DNA of 64,000 nt from Hyphomicrobium sp. 12-62-95 (GCA_002279935.1 NCCZ01000015.1:1-64000); one strand, 5' to 3'. Counted from the first letter of the stretch, positions 44,154-53,940 are shown. Made by a program: numbers and translations. The notes: generated by a model not told the origin, from the sequence alone.

Positions 44154-46847
44154 ATGGTTCTGAAATCCCAATCGCGCCGAAAATCGCCCCGCCTATCCCA
44201 GCCCGCAGGCACTGTCGCCCGGTCGGCACCCGCGTTGCCGCCCGCGCCGCGCTTGCCCGAACCCTTCGCCGGCTGGTTCGCCGCCAAGGGCTGGCAACCG
44301 CGCGCCCACCAGTTGGCCCTCATCGACAAAGCCGCCGCCCGCCGCTCCACGCTCCTTATCGCCCCGACGGGTGCCGGAAAAACCTTGTCCGGATTCCTGC
44401 CGAGCCTGATCTCGCTCACCGCCCGCCGCACGCGCGCCAACGCCCCCGGCCGCCGCCTGCACACACTCTACATCTCGCCCCTCAAAGCACTCGCCGTCGA
44501 CGTCGCCCGCAACCTCATGGCGCCCATCGCCGAAATGGGCCTGCCCATCAAATGCGAAACGCGCTCCGGCGACACGTCGGCCGCCAAACGGCAACGCCAG
44601 CGCCAATCCCCGCCCGACATCCTGATGACGACGCCGGAACAGCTGGCGCTCCTCCTCAGCCACGAAGACGCCCCGCACTTATTCGGCGCCCTCGACACCG
44701 TGATCCTCGACGAACTGCACACGCTCGCCGCCTCCAAGCGCGGCGACCTCCTCGCCCTCGACCTCGCCCGTCTCCGCCGCCTTGCACCCAACCTCATCAG
44801 CATCGGCCTCTCCGCCACGGTTGCCCGCCCTGCCGAACTGCGCGCCTTTCTCAATGAACAAACATCGCCATCTGAGTTGATCAGCCTCGCCGACGCCGTC
44901 GTCACACCGCCCGGCGCCGCACCTGACATCACGATCCTCGAACAAGATGACCCCGTTCCCTGGGGCGGCCACTCCGCCCGCTATGCGCTCCAGACCGTCT
45001 ATGGCGCGATCAAGGCCCACCGCCTTTCGCTGGTATTCGTCAACACGCGCATGCAGGCCGAACTCGTCTTCCAGGAACTCTGGCGCATCAACGATGACGC
45101 ACTGCCCATCGCACTCCATCACGGCTCGCTATCCGCCGAGCAGCGCCGCAAAGTCGAAGCCGCCATGGCCTCGGGCGCCATCAAGGCCGTCGTCGCCACC
45201 TCGACCCTCGATCTCGGCATCGACTGGGGCGACGTCGATCTGGTGGTCAATATCGGCGCGCCCAAAGGAGCCAGCCGCCTCATCCAACGCGTCGGCCGCG
45301 CCAACCACCGCCTCGACGAACCCTCCAAAGCCCTCCTCGTCCCCGCCAACCGCTTCGAAGTCCTCGAATGCCGCGCAGCGCTCGAAGCCGCCGCCGCCGG
45401 CGAACAGGACGCCATCGTCGACCGCACCGGCGCGCTTGATGTCCTCGCCCAGCACGTCATGAGCATGGCCTGCTCCGCGCCATTCTCCACCGGCGATCTC
45501 TTCGCCGAGGTCCGCTCCGCGCTGCCCTACGCCGGCCTCGACCGCGCCACCTTCGACCGCATCCTCGATTTCGTCGCCACCGGCGGCTACGCCCTGCGCG
45601 CCTACGACCGCTTCGCCCGTCTGCGCCCCACCGACGACGGCAAACTCCGTCTCGCGCACCCGAGCCTCGCCAACCAGTACCGTTTGAATGTCGGCACCAT
45701 CGTCGAAAGCCCGATGATCAAGCTGCGCCTCACCCGCGCCCGCCCAAAAAATCGCAATCAACCATCGGGTTTCGCTGGCGGCCGTGTGCTGGGCGAGGTG
45801 GAAGAATACTTCGTCGAACAGCTAGCCCCCGGCGACACCTTCGTCTTCGCGGGCGAAATCCTCCGTTTCGAAGGCATGCAGGAAACAGAGGCCTTCTGTT
45901 CCCGCTCCAACGCCACCGATCCCATGATCCCGAGCTACAACGGCGGCAAATTCCCGCTCTCTACCCATCTCGCGCAGCGCGTCCGCGCCATGATCGCCAA
46001 CCCGAAATCCTGGGCGAGCCTGCCGCTGCCCGTCGCCGAATGGCTGACGCTCCAGCAAGAAAAATCCGCCATCCCCGGCCGCGATGAAGTGCTCATCGAA
46101 ACCTTCCGACAGGGCACCCGCCACCACATGGTGCTCTACCCCTTCGAGGGCCGCCTCGCCCACCAGACGCTCGGCATGCTGATCACCCGCCGCCTCGACC
46201 GCTGGGGTGCCAAGCCCTTGGGCTTCGTCGCCAACGACTACGGCCTCTCCGTCTGGGCAGCCAGCGACCTCTCCGACATGATCGCCTCCGGCCGCATTGA
46301 ACTCGGCAAGCTCCTTGAAGAAGACCTCCTCGGCGACGATCTCGACGCTTGGCTCGCCGAAAGCCTGCTGATGAAGCGCACGTTTCGCTATTGCGCCGTC
46401 ATCGCCGGCTTGATCGAACGCCGCCATCCCGGCCGCGAGAAATCCGGCCGCCAGGTCACGATGTCCACAGATCTCATCTACGACGTCTTGAGAAAACACG
46501 AGCCCGGGCACATCCTGCTCGAAGCTGCCTGGAACGATGCCGCGTCGGGTCTCCTCGATCTTCGCCGGCTCGGACAGTTCCTCGGCCGCATCAAAGACCG
46601 AATCAGGCATCAACCACTAGACCGCGTGTCGCCGCTCTCCGTGCCGATCCTTCTCGAAATCGGCAAGGAACCGGTCGCCCGCTTCGCCCGCGAGGATCTG
46701 CTTCGCGAAGCCGCCGAAGACCTGATCCGCGCCGCAACCACAAACGATCAGCCGCAACCGCTGCCAAAGACGACGACGGGGGAAAAGAAAACACATGGCG
46801 ATCCTCGCCCTAAAGCCCGAGCGCCTCGACGCCGGCGAATTCAATGA
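44154..46847 (+). CDS. ligase-associated DEXH-box helicase (Lhr family)
   Basis: An 897-residue superfamily 2 helicase. Walker A is LLIAPTGAGKTLSG, motif Ib/Ic is YISPLKALAVD, motif II is ILDELHTL, motif III is GLSATV, and motif VI is LIQRVGRANHR. The rest is the Lhr core, with winged-helix and C-terminal domains. This subgroup is normally encoded with a DNA ligase, an exonuclease and a metallophosphoesterase as a DNA-repair set. Only the phosphoesterase (pdeM) is here, overlapping the helicase gene by 53 bases. ATG 44154 is the first start outside the DUF6460-like gene; no strong Shine-Dalgarno is visible. Confidence 0.9.
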   Translation: MVLKSQSRRKSPRLSQPAGTVARSAPALPPAPRLPEPFAGWFAAKGWQPRAHQLALIDKAAARRSTLLIAPTGAGKTLSGFLPSLISLTARRTRANAPGRRLHTLYISPLKALAVDVARNLMAPIAEMGLPIKCETRSGDTSAAKRQRQRQSPPDILMTTPEQLALLLSHEDAPHLFGALDTVILDELHTLAASKRGDLLALDLARLRRLAPNLISIGLSATVARPAELRAFLNEQTSPSELISLADAVVTPPGAAPDITILEQDDPVPWGGHSARYALQTVYGAIKAHRLSLVFVNTRMQAELVFQELWRINDDALPIALHHGSLSAEQRRKVEAAMASGAIKAVVATSTLDLGIDWGDVDLVVNIGAPKGASRLIQRVGRANHRLDEPSKALLVPANRFEVLECRAALEAAAAGEQDAIVDRTGALDVLAQHVMSMACSAPFSTGDLFAEVRSALPYAGLDRATFDRILDFVATGGYALRAYDRFARLRPTDDGKLRLAHPSLANQYRLNVGTIVESPMIKLRLTRARPKNRNQPSGFAGGRVLGEVEEYFVEQLAPGDTFVFAGEILRFEGMQETEAFCSRSNATDPMIPSYNGGKFPLSTHLAQRVRAMIANPKSWASLPLPVAEWLTLQQEKSAIPGRDEVLIETFRQGTRHHMVLYPFEGRLAHQTLGMLITRRLDRWGAKPLGFVANDYGLSVWAASDLSDMIASGRIELGKLLEEDLLGDDLDAWLAESLLMKRTFRYCAVIAGLIERRHPGREKSGRQVTMSTDLIYDVLRKHEPGHILLEAAWNDAASGLLDLRRLGQFLGRIKDRIRHQPLDRVSPLSVPILLEIGKEPVARFAREDLLREAAEDLIRAATTNDQPQPLPKTTTGEKKTHGDPRPKARAPRRRRIQ

Positions 46848-47523
46848 TCAGCCAGTCTCCATCTGCGGCAAGTCCTTCCGTGCCGATTATTCCGGCGCGC
46901 TCTATTGGCCGGCCGAAGACGCCCTCATCGTCGCCGACCTGCATTTGGAGAAGGGCTCGTCCTTCGCCGCCAAGGGCATCATGCTGCCGCCCTACGACAC
47001 GCGCGAAACGCTGACCCGCCTCGCCGAAGCCATGGACCGCTTCAACCCGCAGACCATCATCGCACTCGGCGACAGCCTGCATGATACCGCCGGCGCCTCC
47101 CGCCTGACACCTGAAGACCGCGAAAGCCTCAAGATCCTCCAAGACGACCGCGAGTGGATCTGGATCACCGGCAACCACGACCCCAAGATCGCCCGCGAAC
47201 TGGGCGGCCACGTCCTCGACGACCTGACCGTCGAAGGCCTGACCTTCCGGCATGAACCATCCAACGGCCGCGTCACCCACGAGATCGCAGCCCACCTTCA
47301 CCCGGCAGCCAAACTCTCGCTCCACGGCTACAGCTTCCGCCGTCCCTGCTTTGTCTCAAATGGCCTGCGCCTCGTCATGCCTGCATTCGGCACCTACGCC
47401 GGCGGACTCAATATTCTAGATGACGCGTTCGACCCGCTCTTCGGCTCCGACGGAATGTCGGTCTGGATGCTGGGCCAGGAAGGGCTTTATCCGGTAGCCC
47501 CGCGCCTACTGCGCCCCGACTAA
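46795..47523 (+). CDS. pdeM: ligase-associated DNA damage response endonuclease PdeM
   Basis: A 242-residue calcineurin-type phosphoesterase. The metal-binding motifs are in order: IVADLHLEKG, ALGDSLHD, WITGNHDP and the distal histidine LSLHGYSFRR. PdeM is the nuclease partner of the ligase-associated helicase. Its ATG lies inside the 3' end of the helicase gene, preceded by GGGGGA within the helicase coding sequence, so the two are coupled. It ends 11 bases before the convergent TIGR02186 gene. Confidence 0.9.
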   Translation: MAILALKPERLDAGEFNDQPVSICGKSFRADYSGALYWPAEDALIVADLHLEKGSSFAAKGIMLPPYDTRETLTRLAEAMDRFNPQTIIALGDSLHDTAGASRLTPEDRESLKILQDDREWIWITGNHDPKIARELGGHVLDDLTVEGLTFRHEPSNGRVTHEIAAHLHPAAKLSLHGYSFRRPCFVSNGLRLVMPAFGTYAGGLNILDDAFDPLFGSDGMSVWMLGQEGLYPVAPRLLRPD

Positions 47524-47534
47524 CGCTTCCGAAA

Positions 47535-48416
47535 CTACGTGCCCCGCCGCCGGAACGCAGCCGACGCAATCAAGCCCGTCGCCAGCGCCAGCAAAACCGC
47601 GGCAATGCCATACAAAAACGGCCGCTCAAACGCGAACGCATAGAGCCAACGCTCGATCCCTTCGCGCTCCAGAACCACCCGCGCCTGATACTTGCTAAGC
47701 AACTTCCCCTCGTGAAAGAGGAACACGCGCGCTGTCAGCGGCCCAACCGGCACCGTCGCCGGCAGCGCAATCGTCGCTCGGAACAAACTGCGCCCGGTGA
47801 AAATGACGCCATAGTCCGCCCGCTTGAACAGGTCGGCCGACTGCTTCAGCCGCCGCACGGCATCCTTGAAGGCAATGAGATCCTCGCTCGAAACCCGCAC
47901 CGCCGAATCTGCCGCCGCCGACATGCGAACGGCCTCCAGCCCCAGTCCATTGTCGTCAAGCAGCGCCGCGTCCGCGAATTCTTCCAACGGTCGCGTCGAC
48001 GCCACCGCGTAGTAGCTCGGCACTGCATTGAAGTTGAAAGTCGCCGTATTGACCCAGAGGCCGGCAACACGCCCCTTCTTGCGCACCATTAGAGGCTCGG
48101 GCGCACCCTCGATCACCACGGCCACATCGTAAAAGCCCGACTCCGCGCTCGGCTGCCGGCTGTTTTCGATAGCACCAAAGACGAGGATTTCAGCCCCCGA
48201 ATAGCCCGAGGTGATCGCAATCGTCCGCGTCGAAACATCCGCTTCCACGCGCTCTGGCGCCGAAGTCGGCATCGGCTGCTGCGGCGCCGCCACCGGCCGC
48301 GGCTTCGCCTTCTTCGCAGCCTGCGCGACCAAGGTGCCATCCGCTGCCAGCACGGGCGCGGCTGCGACGGCCGCCACCACCAATGACATCACGCAAAGGG
48401 CCACCGCGCGCATCAT
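47535..48416 (-). CDS. TIGR02186 family membrane-anchored periplasmic protein
   Basis: A 293-residue protein with a signal peptide (about 1-24), a Lys/Ala/Pro linker, a beta-rich periplasmic domain (ADVSTRTIAITSGYSGAEILVFGAIE, typical of the family) and a C-terminal membrane helix (about 268-287). The family is alphaproteobacterial, of unknown biochemistry, and encoded with TauE/SafE-type permeases, as here. Its start overlaps the stop of the permease (ATGATG). Confidence 0.88.
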   Translation of the reverse strand: MMRAVALCVMSLVVAAVAAAPVLAADGTLVAQAAKKAKPRPVAAPQQPMPTSAPERVEADVSTRTIAITSGYSGAEILVFGAIENSRQPSAESGFYDVAVVIEGAPEPLMVRKKGRVAGLWVNTATFNFNAVPSYYAVASTRPLEEFADAALLDDNGLGLEAVRMSAAADSAVRVSSEDLIAFKDAVRRLKQSADLFKRADYGVIFTGRSLFRATIALPATVPVGPLTARVFLFHEGKLLSKYQARVVLEREGIERWLYAFAFERPFLYGIAAVLLALATGLIASAAFRRRGT

Positions 48417-49339
48417 CGTGCACCTGCCGGCTGCGCGAGAGAATAAAGTTCCGCCGGTGCCACCACCAGATCCCAGCCCAATCGCACGCAGACAAGGAGC
48501 ACGATTCCGGCCAGCAAAAGCCGCAACTGCTCACCCTTCAATTGGCTCCCGGCAGACGCCCCCAATTGCGCACCAATCACCCCGCCGACCATGAGAATGG
48601 CAGCCAGCACCAGATCGACCGATGAGATGGTTCCAGCATGGAGGATCGTCGCCGCCGCCGCCACGAACACCGTTTGAAACAGGGACGTCCCGACGACGAC
48701 GTTCGTTGGCACGCGCAACAGATAAATCAGCGCCGGCACCATCACGAAGCCGCCGCCGACGCCCATGATCGCCGCCAAGAACCCGACAAACGCACCAATC
48801 AGGAGAGGTGGAATGGCACTGATGTAGAGCTTGGAACGGTGGAACCGCATCTTCAGCGGCAGCCCATGCACCCAACTGTGCTCGCCCCGCCCCCTCGAGG
48901 AGGCCGGTACGCCGGACCGCGTCTTCCAGACCGTCTGCACGCTCTCGATAAGCATCAGCGTGCCGATAACGCCAAGAAACAGAACATAGCAAAGCGCCAG
49001 GAACAGCTCGAACTGCCCCGCTTGCCGGAGAATGCGCACGATCTCGACGCCGATCAGTGTCCCAACGACACCACCCGCCAGAAGCACCGATCCAAGCTTG
49101 ATGTCGACATTGTTGCGGTTGTACTGCGCCAGCGCCCCTGAAACGGAGGAGGCGACGAGCTGCGCCGTCGATGTGCCGACGGCAACCGGCGCGGGCACAC
49201 CAGTAAACATCAAAAGCGGCGTGATCAGAAAGCCGCCGCCCACGCCGAACAGTCCCGACAAAAATCCCACCGCCGCACCCATGCCGAGCAGCACCAGCAC
49301 GCTCTCGGACATCTCAGCGATGGGAAGATAGATGTTCAT
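48413..49339 (-). CDS. TauE/SafE-family anion permease
   Basis: A 308-residue membrane protein with about eight helices in two repeats. Each repeat carries the family's glycine-rich segment: GFLSGLFGVGGGFLITPLLMF and GFLAAIMGVGGGFVMVPALIY. TauE/SafE proteins move sulfite, sulfoacetate or related anions; the substrate cannot be set here. ATG 49339 is chosen because the longer frame adds a Pro/Ala-rich stretch before the first helix that is unlike the family. It forms a coupled pair with the TIGR02186 gene. Confidence 0.9.
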   Translation of the reverse strand: MNIYLPIAEMSESVLVLLGMGAAVGFLSGLFGVGGGFLITPLLMFTGVPAPVAVGTSTAQLVASSVSGALAQYNRNNVDIKLGSVLLAGGVVGTLIGVEIVRILRQAGQFELFLALCYVLFLGVIGTLMLIESVQTVWKTRSGVPASSRGRGEHSWVHGLPLKMRFHRSKLYISAIPPLLIGAFVGFLAAIMGVGGGFVMVPALIYLLRVPTNVVVGTSLFQTVFVAAAATILHAGTISSVDLVLAAILMVGGVIGAQLGASAGSQLKGEQLRLLLAGIVLLVCVRLGWDLVVAPAELYSLAQPAGAR

Positions 49340-49495
49340 GGGTCGTGAAGGCTCATGCGCAAAAGGGGGGTCAGCCGGACCAAGCGGGGCGGCCCCTGAA
49401 CGTAAAGGAGCCGGAAGGCACATGCCACCGGCTCCTGTCATCATCCTAACCCGCTAAGACCGAAGCGTGGCGATAATGCCGCGCCGCCACCCGGC

Positions 49496-52400
49496 TCAAC
49501 CGTCCTGCCGCTTTTTCCAGTCCTCGCCAGCCACCCGCGCATCGTTGACGAGCGCTTCGCTGCGCTTGGGCTGAAACAGCGCAATGTCCGATTCCAGGCC
49601 CAGCCGTTCATCGGCGCTGAATTGTGATTTCAGGGCATCCCGGCGGCGCAAGGCCTCCTTATCGCCACCGCGCCCGGCCAGAGCGTACCACTTGAAGGCC
49701 TTCTTCATATCTTTTGCCACGCCAAGTCCGTTTTCATACAGCACAGCCAGATTGTATTGGCTGTCAGCCAGACCGTATTCGGCCGCACCTTCGAACCACC
49801 GGGCCGCCGAGACATAATCGGGCGTTCCCGCGGTCCGGCCGGCATTCAGCACCGCAAGGTTGTGCATGGCCTTCACATGACCCTGTTCCGCCGCGCGCTG
49901 GTACCACATCTGCGCCCGCGCCAAGTCCGCCTTCACGCCAAGTCCGCGCTCATAGAGCGTACCAAGCCGGTACTGCGCCTGTGCAAACCCCTGCGAGGCT
50001 GATTTCTGATACCAGATGATCGCCTCATGAAAATTCTGCGGCGTACCCTTGCCTTCCGCCAGACGCGCTCCGACTTCGAACGCTGCCGATGGATCGCCGT
50101 TCGCGGCGGCCAAACGCAGCGACAGCGGGCCAACCGTCGCCGGCGGCAGCGACAACTGAGAGTACGTCTTGCCTGAAGCCATCATCGGCACGTCGATGTT
50201 TTCGCCAGGCAAGGCGGCAACGGACAGCGATGCCGGCATCGCAGCAACCGCGGTCATATCGTCCGCCGTTGCAGCAACATGCGAAACGGCGTGCTTGGCA
50301 ACTTCTTCCGGCATCAGGTCAGCGGGCTTCAACTGCGAGGCGGTCGTACCCAGGCGCGACGAGAGCGCCGCGAAGTTCTGCTGCGACTGCAGCTGAACCA
50401 CTTCCTGCGCGCTCGGCTGGCGGCCACTGTCCTGCAAGATGATACCGCTCGGCGCCCGGCCTTCCACCTGCGGACCACGCGGAGCCTCCCGCCGGTTCTC
50501 AAGAACCTCGCCGCTATCCATAACTTCGTCGCCAGCCCCGCCCAGCGCATCTTCATTCATTTGCGGACCGGAAACAGCCGCGCCAGCAGGCGGCGCATCG
50601 GGCGCCTGGGCCGGCACAGGAACGCTTGCCGCCTCATCCGCGGGCACTTCGAAGCCCGCAGCGGCGTCATTCGAGGGCGAAACGCTGTCCGAGCCGGACG
50701 CAGCCGGAATATCGATCTCGGCGTCTTGGGCCGGCGCACTGTCAACCGCCACCGCGGGCGCAGCAGGCATAGCCTTCGACGGCGCGATCTCCGTCACACC
50801 ACCACGATCGGCAGGAACGGACGCGCTTTGACGCTTGGCAAACAACGCAGCCCCACTAACCGCGATCACGAGGCACAGCGCGAGCGCCGTCAGTCGCTGG
50901 CGGCGCGACGAACCTGCCATTGAAACGTCCGGCAACTTGGCCTTGGCGGCGACCGGTCGCGGCATGCTTCCGGCAGAGCGGCCGGCAGTGGGAGCGGCAG
51001 AAGCGACCGCAGTTGCACTTTCGGCGGCAGCGGCTTGCGCCTTCAGCTTGCCTCTCTGCGCATCGGCGATAAAATCCTGACGCAGCTTGTCGACAGTCGA
51101 CGCTGCAGCGGGCGGGGCGGCGGCCTCGGCAACCGCTGCGACGGTCGGCGGCATGGGCGGATTTGCAGCGATGGGCGGAAGAGCCGGAGCAACATCACCA
51201 GAAGAGTGGTGTGTCCCGTACGGGGACATGTGCGAAACCGGTTCCGTCGGCTCCGGCGCACCAAAGTCTTGAATGGAAGCGCCCGACATCATCTCCGGTG
51301 CCATCGGCACGTTTCCGGCTTCAAGAGCGTCGATCCGGTCAAGAACGCGGATCATCGCCTGCTGCACCGTATCGAGCATCGTAAATGTCTGCTCGTCGGA
51401 GTGCCGGCGGTCATGGATCATGCTGCGCAGCAAAGATCCCAGTTCGTCGATGCGCGGATCACCGGCCGTATTCATACCCGCGGCAAAGCGCTGTGCGACT
51501 TCCTCCGCCGTCGAATGGGCCAAGGTCTTCAAATCGGGCAGCATCGCTTCGGATGCAACTGCGCCGGTCGCCGGCGCGAAGTCGGACGACAAGTGGTCGA
51601 TCACGGCCTGCAATTGCTGTTCGATGCCGTCGAGGCGTCCCAGCTGCTGCTCCGTATGTTCCAAATGAGCTGCAAGATCCTGAATTTGACCTTCCAAAAT
51701 CCGCAGACTGTCTAAATCCGTCCGTGTGGCCACATCGCCCAGCACCGACCCCATGCGCTCTTCGAAAGCATCGAAGCGGTGGCCCAAGCTGTCAGCGCTG
51801 AAATCACCCCTGAACTCGGCCAGCGACTGCTCCAAACGCAGCGCGATGTCCGAAAGACGCCGGTCGAGCCAATCGCGGTCGATGCCGCCCTTCGAAGCGT
51901 CACCGGGTTGCGGCGCGGCAGAGAAAACGTGAAGCGGATCGGCGGCGGCCGGCATCACCGGCATGTCCGGCAATTCAGCCTGGGGCGGCACCGGCTCGGG
52001 CTGCGGCGACCGGGGCGACGTGCGCACGAGCGCCGCGTCGCTCTCTTCGTAGATCCGCGTCAGAGCTTCAGCGTCGTTGCGGTCCCAACCCGCGCCATCG
52101 CCATCATCGTCGCCGACGACGTCGAAGGGATCGATGTTGCCCAAGCTATGCGTCCGGTTGGAAAGTCCATCCGAACTTGCAGCTGACCGCAGCGCAGCCG
52201 GCCCGTCCTGAATGGTCGGCGAACCCATTTCATCTAATGCATCGATCCGCTGCGCCAAATCGGCAAGGCCACTTTCGATCCGCTCATACGCCGGCGCTGC
52301 ACTTGCTGGCACGGTGGCGCGCACGTCCTCGGCCTCACGGCTAAGAACGGACAAGCGGTCACGGAGCTCCTGCAATAGACCGGTGTGGCGCTGATCAGCC

Positions 52401-52516
52401 TCGTCAATCTGCGTGGATATGGTCCTGAGCAGAGACCAGAGTTCCGAAGGCACCCCCGCTTCGCGCGTCTCCGCGCCGCCTTCGAAATCCTGATACCCTG
52501 GTTCCGTTCTCGACAT
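49496..52516 (-). CDS. PodJ-like polar localisation protein with SEL1 repeats
   Basis: A 1006-residue bitopic protein. The cytoplasmic part (1-540) mixes helical coiled-coil stretches (27-100, 210-310, 325-400) with acidic and Pro/Ala-rich linkers. A single TM lies at 541-560. The periplasmic part has a Pro/Ala-rich linker followed by four or five SEL1 repeats (about 805-950), for example FAQAQYRLGTLYERGLGVKADLARAQMWYQRAAEQG. Domain order and topology match PodJ of Caulobacter, which organises one cell pole. A polar or budding-related role would fit a prosthecate hyphomicrobial lifestyle (inference). ATG 52516 follows a purine-rich stretch. It is transcribed alone. Confidence 0.8.
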   Translation of the reverse strand: MSRTEPGYQDFEGGAETREAGVPSELWSLLRTISTQIDEADQRHTGLLQELRDRLSVLSREAEDVRATVPASAAPAYERIESGLADLAQRIDALDEMGSPTIQDGPAALRSAASSDGLSNRTHSLGNIDPFDVVGDDDGDGAGWDRNDAEALTRIYEESDAALVRTSPRSPQPEPVPPQAELPDMPVMPAAADPLHVFSAAPQPGDASKGGIDRDWLDRRLSDIALRLEQSLAEFRGDFSADSLGHRFDAFEERMGSVLGDVATRTDLDSLRILEGQIQDLAAHLEHTEQQLGRLDGIEQQLQAVIDHLSSDFAPATGAVASEAMLPDLKTLAHSTAEEVAQRFAAGMNTAGDPRIDELGSLLRSMIHDRRHSDEQTFTMLDTVQQAMIRVLDRIDALEAGNVPMAPEMMSGASIQDFGAPEPTEPVSHMSPYGTHHSSGDVAPALPPIAANPPMPPTVAAVAEAAAPPAAASTVDKLRQDFIADAQRGKLKAQAAAAESATAVASAAPTAGRSAGSMPRPVAAKAKLPDVSMAGSSRRQRLTALALCLVIAVSGAALFAKRQSASVPADRGGVTEIAPSKAMPAAPAVAVDSAPAQDAEIDIPAASGSDSVSPSNDAAAGFEVPADEAASVPVPAQAPDAPPAGAAVSGPQMNEDALGGAGDEVMDSGEVLENRREAPRGPQVEGRAPSGIILQDSGRQPSAQEVVQLQSQQNFAALSSRLGTTASQLKPADLMPEEVAKHAVSHVAATADDMTAVAAMPASLSVAALPGENIDVPMMASGKTYSQLSLPPATVGPLSLRLAAANGDPSAAFEVGARLAEGKGTPQNFHEAIIWYQKSASQGFAQAQYRLGTLYERGLGVKADLARAQMWYQRAAEQGHVKAMHNLAVLNAGRTAGTPDYVSAARWFEGAAEYGLADSQYNLAVLYENGLGVAKDMKKAFKWYALAGRGGDKEALRRRDALKSQFSADERLGLESDIALFQPKRSEALVNDARVAGEDWKKRQDG

Positions 52517-52817
52517 ATCGCGTGTCCTTCGGGTCGCGCGCGGCGACTGCTAAGCCCGGGACGGTCGAAATCGTTCGGAAATGGGAAGATCCGGATGATC
52601 GCGCCGCGCGGGGAAATGGCATGGATGGCGTTCACGCGGCACGGGAGAACAGCCCCTCGCGTCGAAGGTCTCAGCCGCCAGTAAACGGCGAGTTAAATTG
52701 TGTTCGATTTTGCAAAAAGCCCCAGTTTCAAGGGGTCTTCGCCGGTGGCCAACCGGCTGTGCGGATGCCATCCGCCGCCCCGGACCTCAAAGGCCCGAGG
52801 TGATTCGGCTCAACGGG

Positions 52818-53477
52818 TCAGGCTGAAGCGGCCTTGAACACCGGCAGACCAGCCAGCATGCGGTCCCGGATGAGATCACCCTCGGGCCATTCGTTGGAGG
52901 TATCTTCGGGCTCTTCGAACACATCGTCGACCAGCAAAGCCCGCATGTTACCCAGGTCGTCGCTGGCCACGGTTCCTTTCACGTCGCCAACGATCAAGAT
53001 CTCGTGGTCGCAATCGATAAGCCCCGCTGTGCTGAGGCTTCCGCCAACCAGAAAAGCGCCATTGTCGCCGTCGCAGACCGTCAAGCCTTCGACGTCCACC
53101 GATCCTAGAACAACGATGCCGGACGCGGCCTTGATCAAATCGCCGGCTTTCAGGTTCCCGGCGATGAGAAGTGACGGTCCGCCTTCGACGTCGGAATTGT
53201 AGATCCGCCCCGTCACGGTCAGGTCGCCCGCCACAACGATGCAGCTAAAACCGTTCGTGAACGGCTCGGCGTCGCTTTCCAGAATGAGATCGTCTTCGAT
53301 CAGGGTGCCAGAAGGCAGAACCAGCGCGGTCTTCTCGGGATGATCGACCAGGATTTGCTCGATCCAATCCCGGAACGGGCCGCACCCCTCCAGATCGGCG
53401 GCCGCAATACGCTCGCAAAACGCCCGCACGACCTCGTCGAGCGCCATGGTAGTTCCCAGATTTTCGAGACTTGTCAT
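52818..53477 (-). CDS. bactofilin-like beta-helical protein
   Basis: A 219-residue protein. A helical N-terminus (about 1-60) precedes a run of short strands with hydrophobic/Gly periodicity, typical of polymer-forming beta-helices: LVLPSGTLIEDDLILES, CIVVAGDLTVTGRIYN, SLLIAGNLKAGDLIKA, IVVLGSVDVEGLTVCDG, AFLVGGSLSTAGLI, ILIVGDVKGTV. An acidic tail follows. It lacks the Lys/Pro-rich ends of classical bactofilins, so the assignment is by fold pattern only. Starts at 53477 and 53447 are both possible. It lies between the PodJ-like gene and the pqqA cluster on the same strand; a cytoskeletal role is inference. Confidence 0.6.
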   Translation of the reverse strand: MTSLENLGTTMALDEVVRAFCERIAAADLEGCGPFRDWIEQILVDHPEKTALVLPSGTLIEDDLILESDAEPFTNGFSCIVVAGDLTVTGRIYNSDVEGGPSLLIAGNLKAGDLIKAASGIVVLGSVDVEGLTVCDGDNGAFLVGGSLSTAGLIDCDHEILIVGDVKGTVASDDLGNMRALLVDDVFEEPEDTSNEWPEGDLIRDRMLAGLPVFKAASA

Positions 53478-53587
53478 GCGCCTAACCCGTCTGCCCAACC
53501 GACCCGGCCTGATTCGGCAAATCTTAACAAACGCCAACGTCAGGGGCGAGACGCGGCGATCGAGGGGCCGCCAAAAAGAGGGGTCGC

Positions 53588-53644
53588 CAAAAACAAGTAC
53601 GGCGGCCCGCGAGGACCGCCGCACAGAGAAAACCGCTTGAGCGG
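53588..53644 (-). terminator. tandem terminators after pqqA copy 1
   Basis: Right after the stop codon a small hairpin CCGCT-CA-AGCGG (53633-53644) is followed by TTTT. A second, stronger one lies at 53588-53622: GGCGGTCC / GGCCGCC-type stem followed by TACTTGTTTTT. Both read on the minus strand and would end a very short pqqA transcript. Confidence 0.75.
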
Positions 53645-53652
53645 AAACGACG

Positions 53653-53742
53653 TTAGATGACGTCGATTTCAGCCGGCAGGTACGACGTCACTTCGAGGCC
53701 GACTTCCTGCTCGCGAACGGCGGGCTTGGTCCAGGTCTTCAT
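53653..53742 (-). CDS. pqqA: coenzyme PQQ precursor peptide PqqA, copy 1
   Basis: A 29-residue peptide, the substrate for PQQ synthesis. It starts MKTWTKPAVREQEVG and carries the EVTSY motif, whose Glu17 and Tyr21 are the residues cross-linked by PqqE, then ends in AEIDVI. Length and motif position match known PqqA peptides. GGAGGA lies 8 bases before the ATG. It has its own promoter and terminator, so it is a single-gene unit. The amino acid sequence is identical to copies 2 and 3, with only synonymous changes. No pqqB, C, D or E is in the window, so processing enzymes must be encoded elsewhere. Confidence 0.95.
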   Translation of the reverse strand: MKTWTKPAVREQEVGLEVTSYLPAEIDVI

Positions 53743-53792
53743 GGTGTTTTCCTCCAATTGCCTCACCGAAACTCCCTCGGCGAGGTGATGTG

Positions 53793-53836
53793 TATATAGG
53801 CAAGACCTGCCATAACTTCAAATCGCAAACGCGTGA
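53793..53836 (-). promoter_or_regulatory. promoter and upstream element of pqqA copy 1
   Basis: Minus-strand -35 TTGAAG (53816-53821) and -10 TATATA (53793-53798) are 17 bases apart. Directly upstream is TCACGCGTTTGCGAT (53822-53836), matching 12 of 15 positions with the element TCACGAACTTGCGAT found at the same spacing in copies 2 and 3. Transcription would begin near 53785, giving a leader of about 43 bases. Confidence 0.75.
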
Positions 53837-53940
53837 GAATTCAATCAGAGTGTCTTATCGTCGGCTGGTCACCGGCTGATAAGCTGGCGAGCAGTTTGCG
53901 GCCTCCAGAACATTCCAGATTTCAGCACCGCCCCCCGCCA

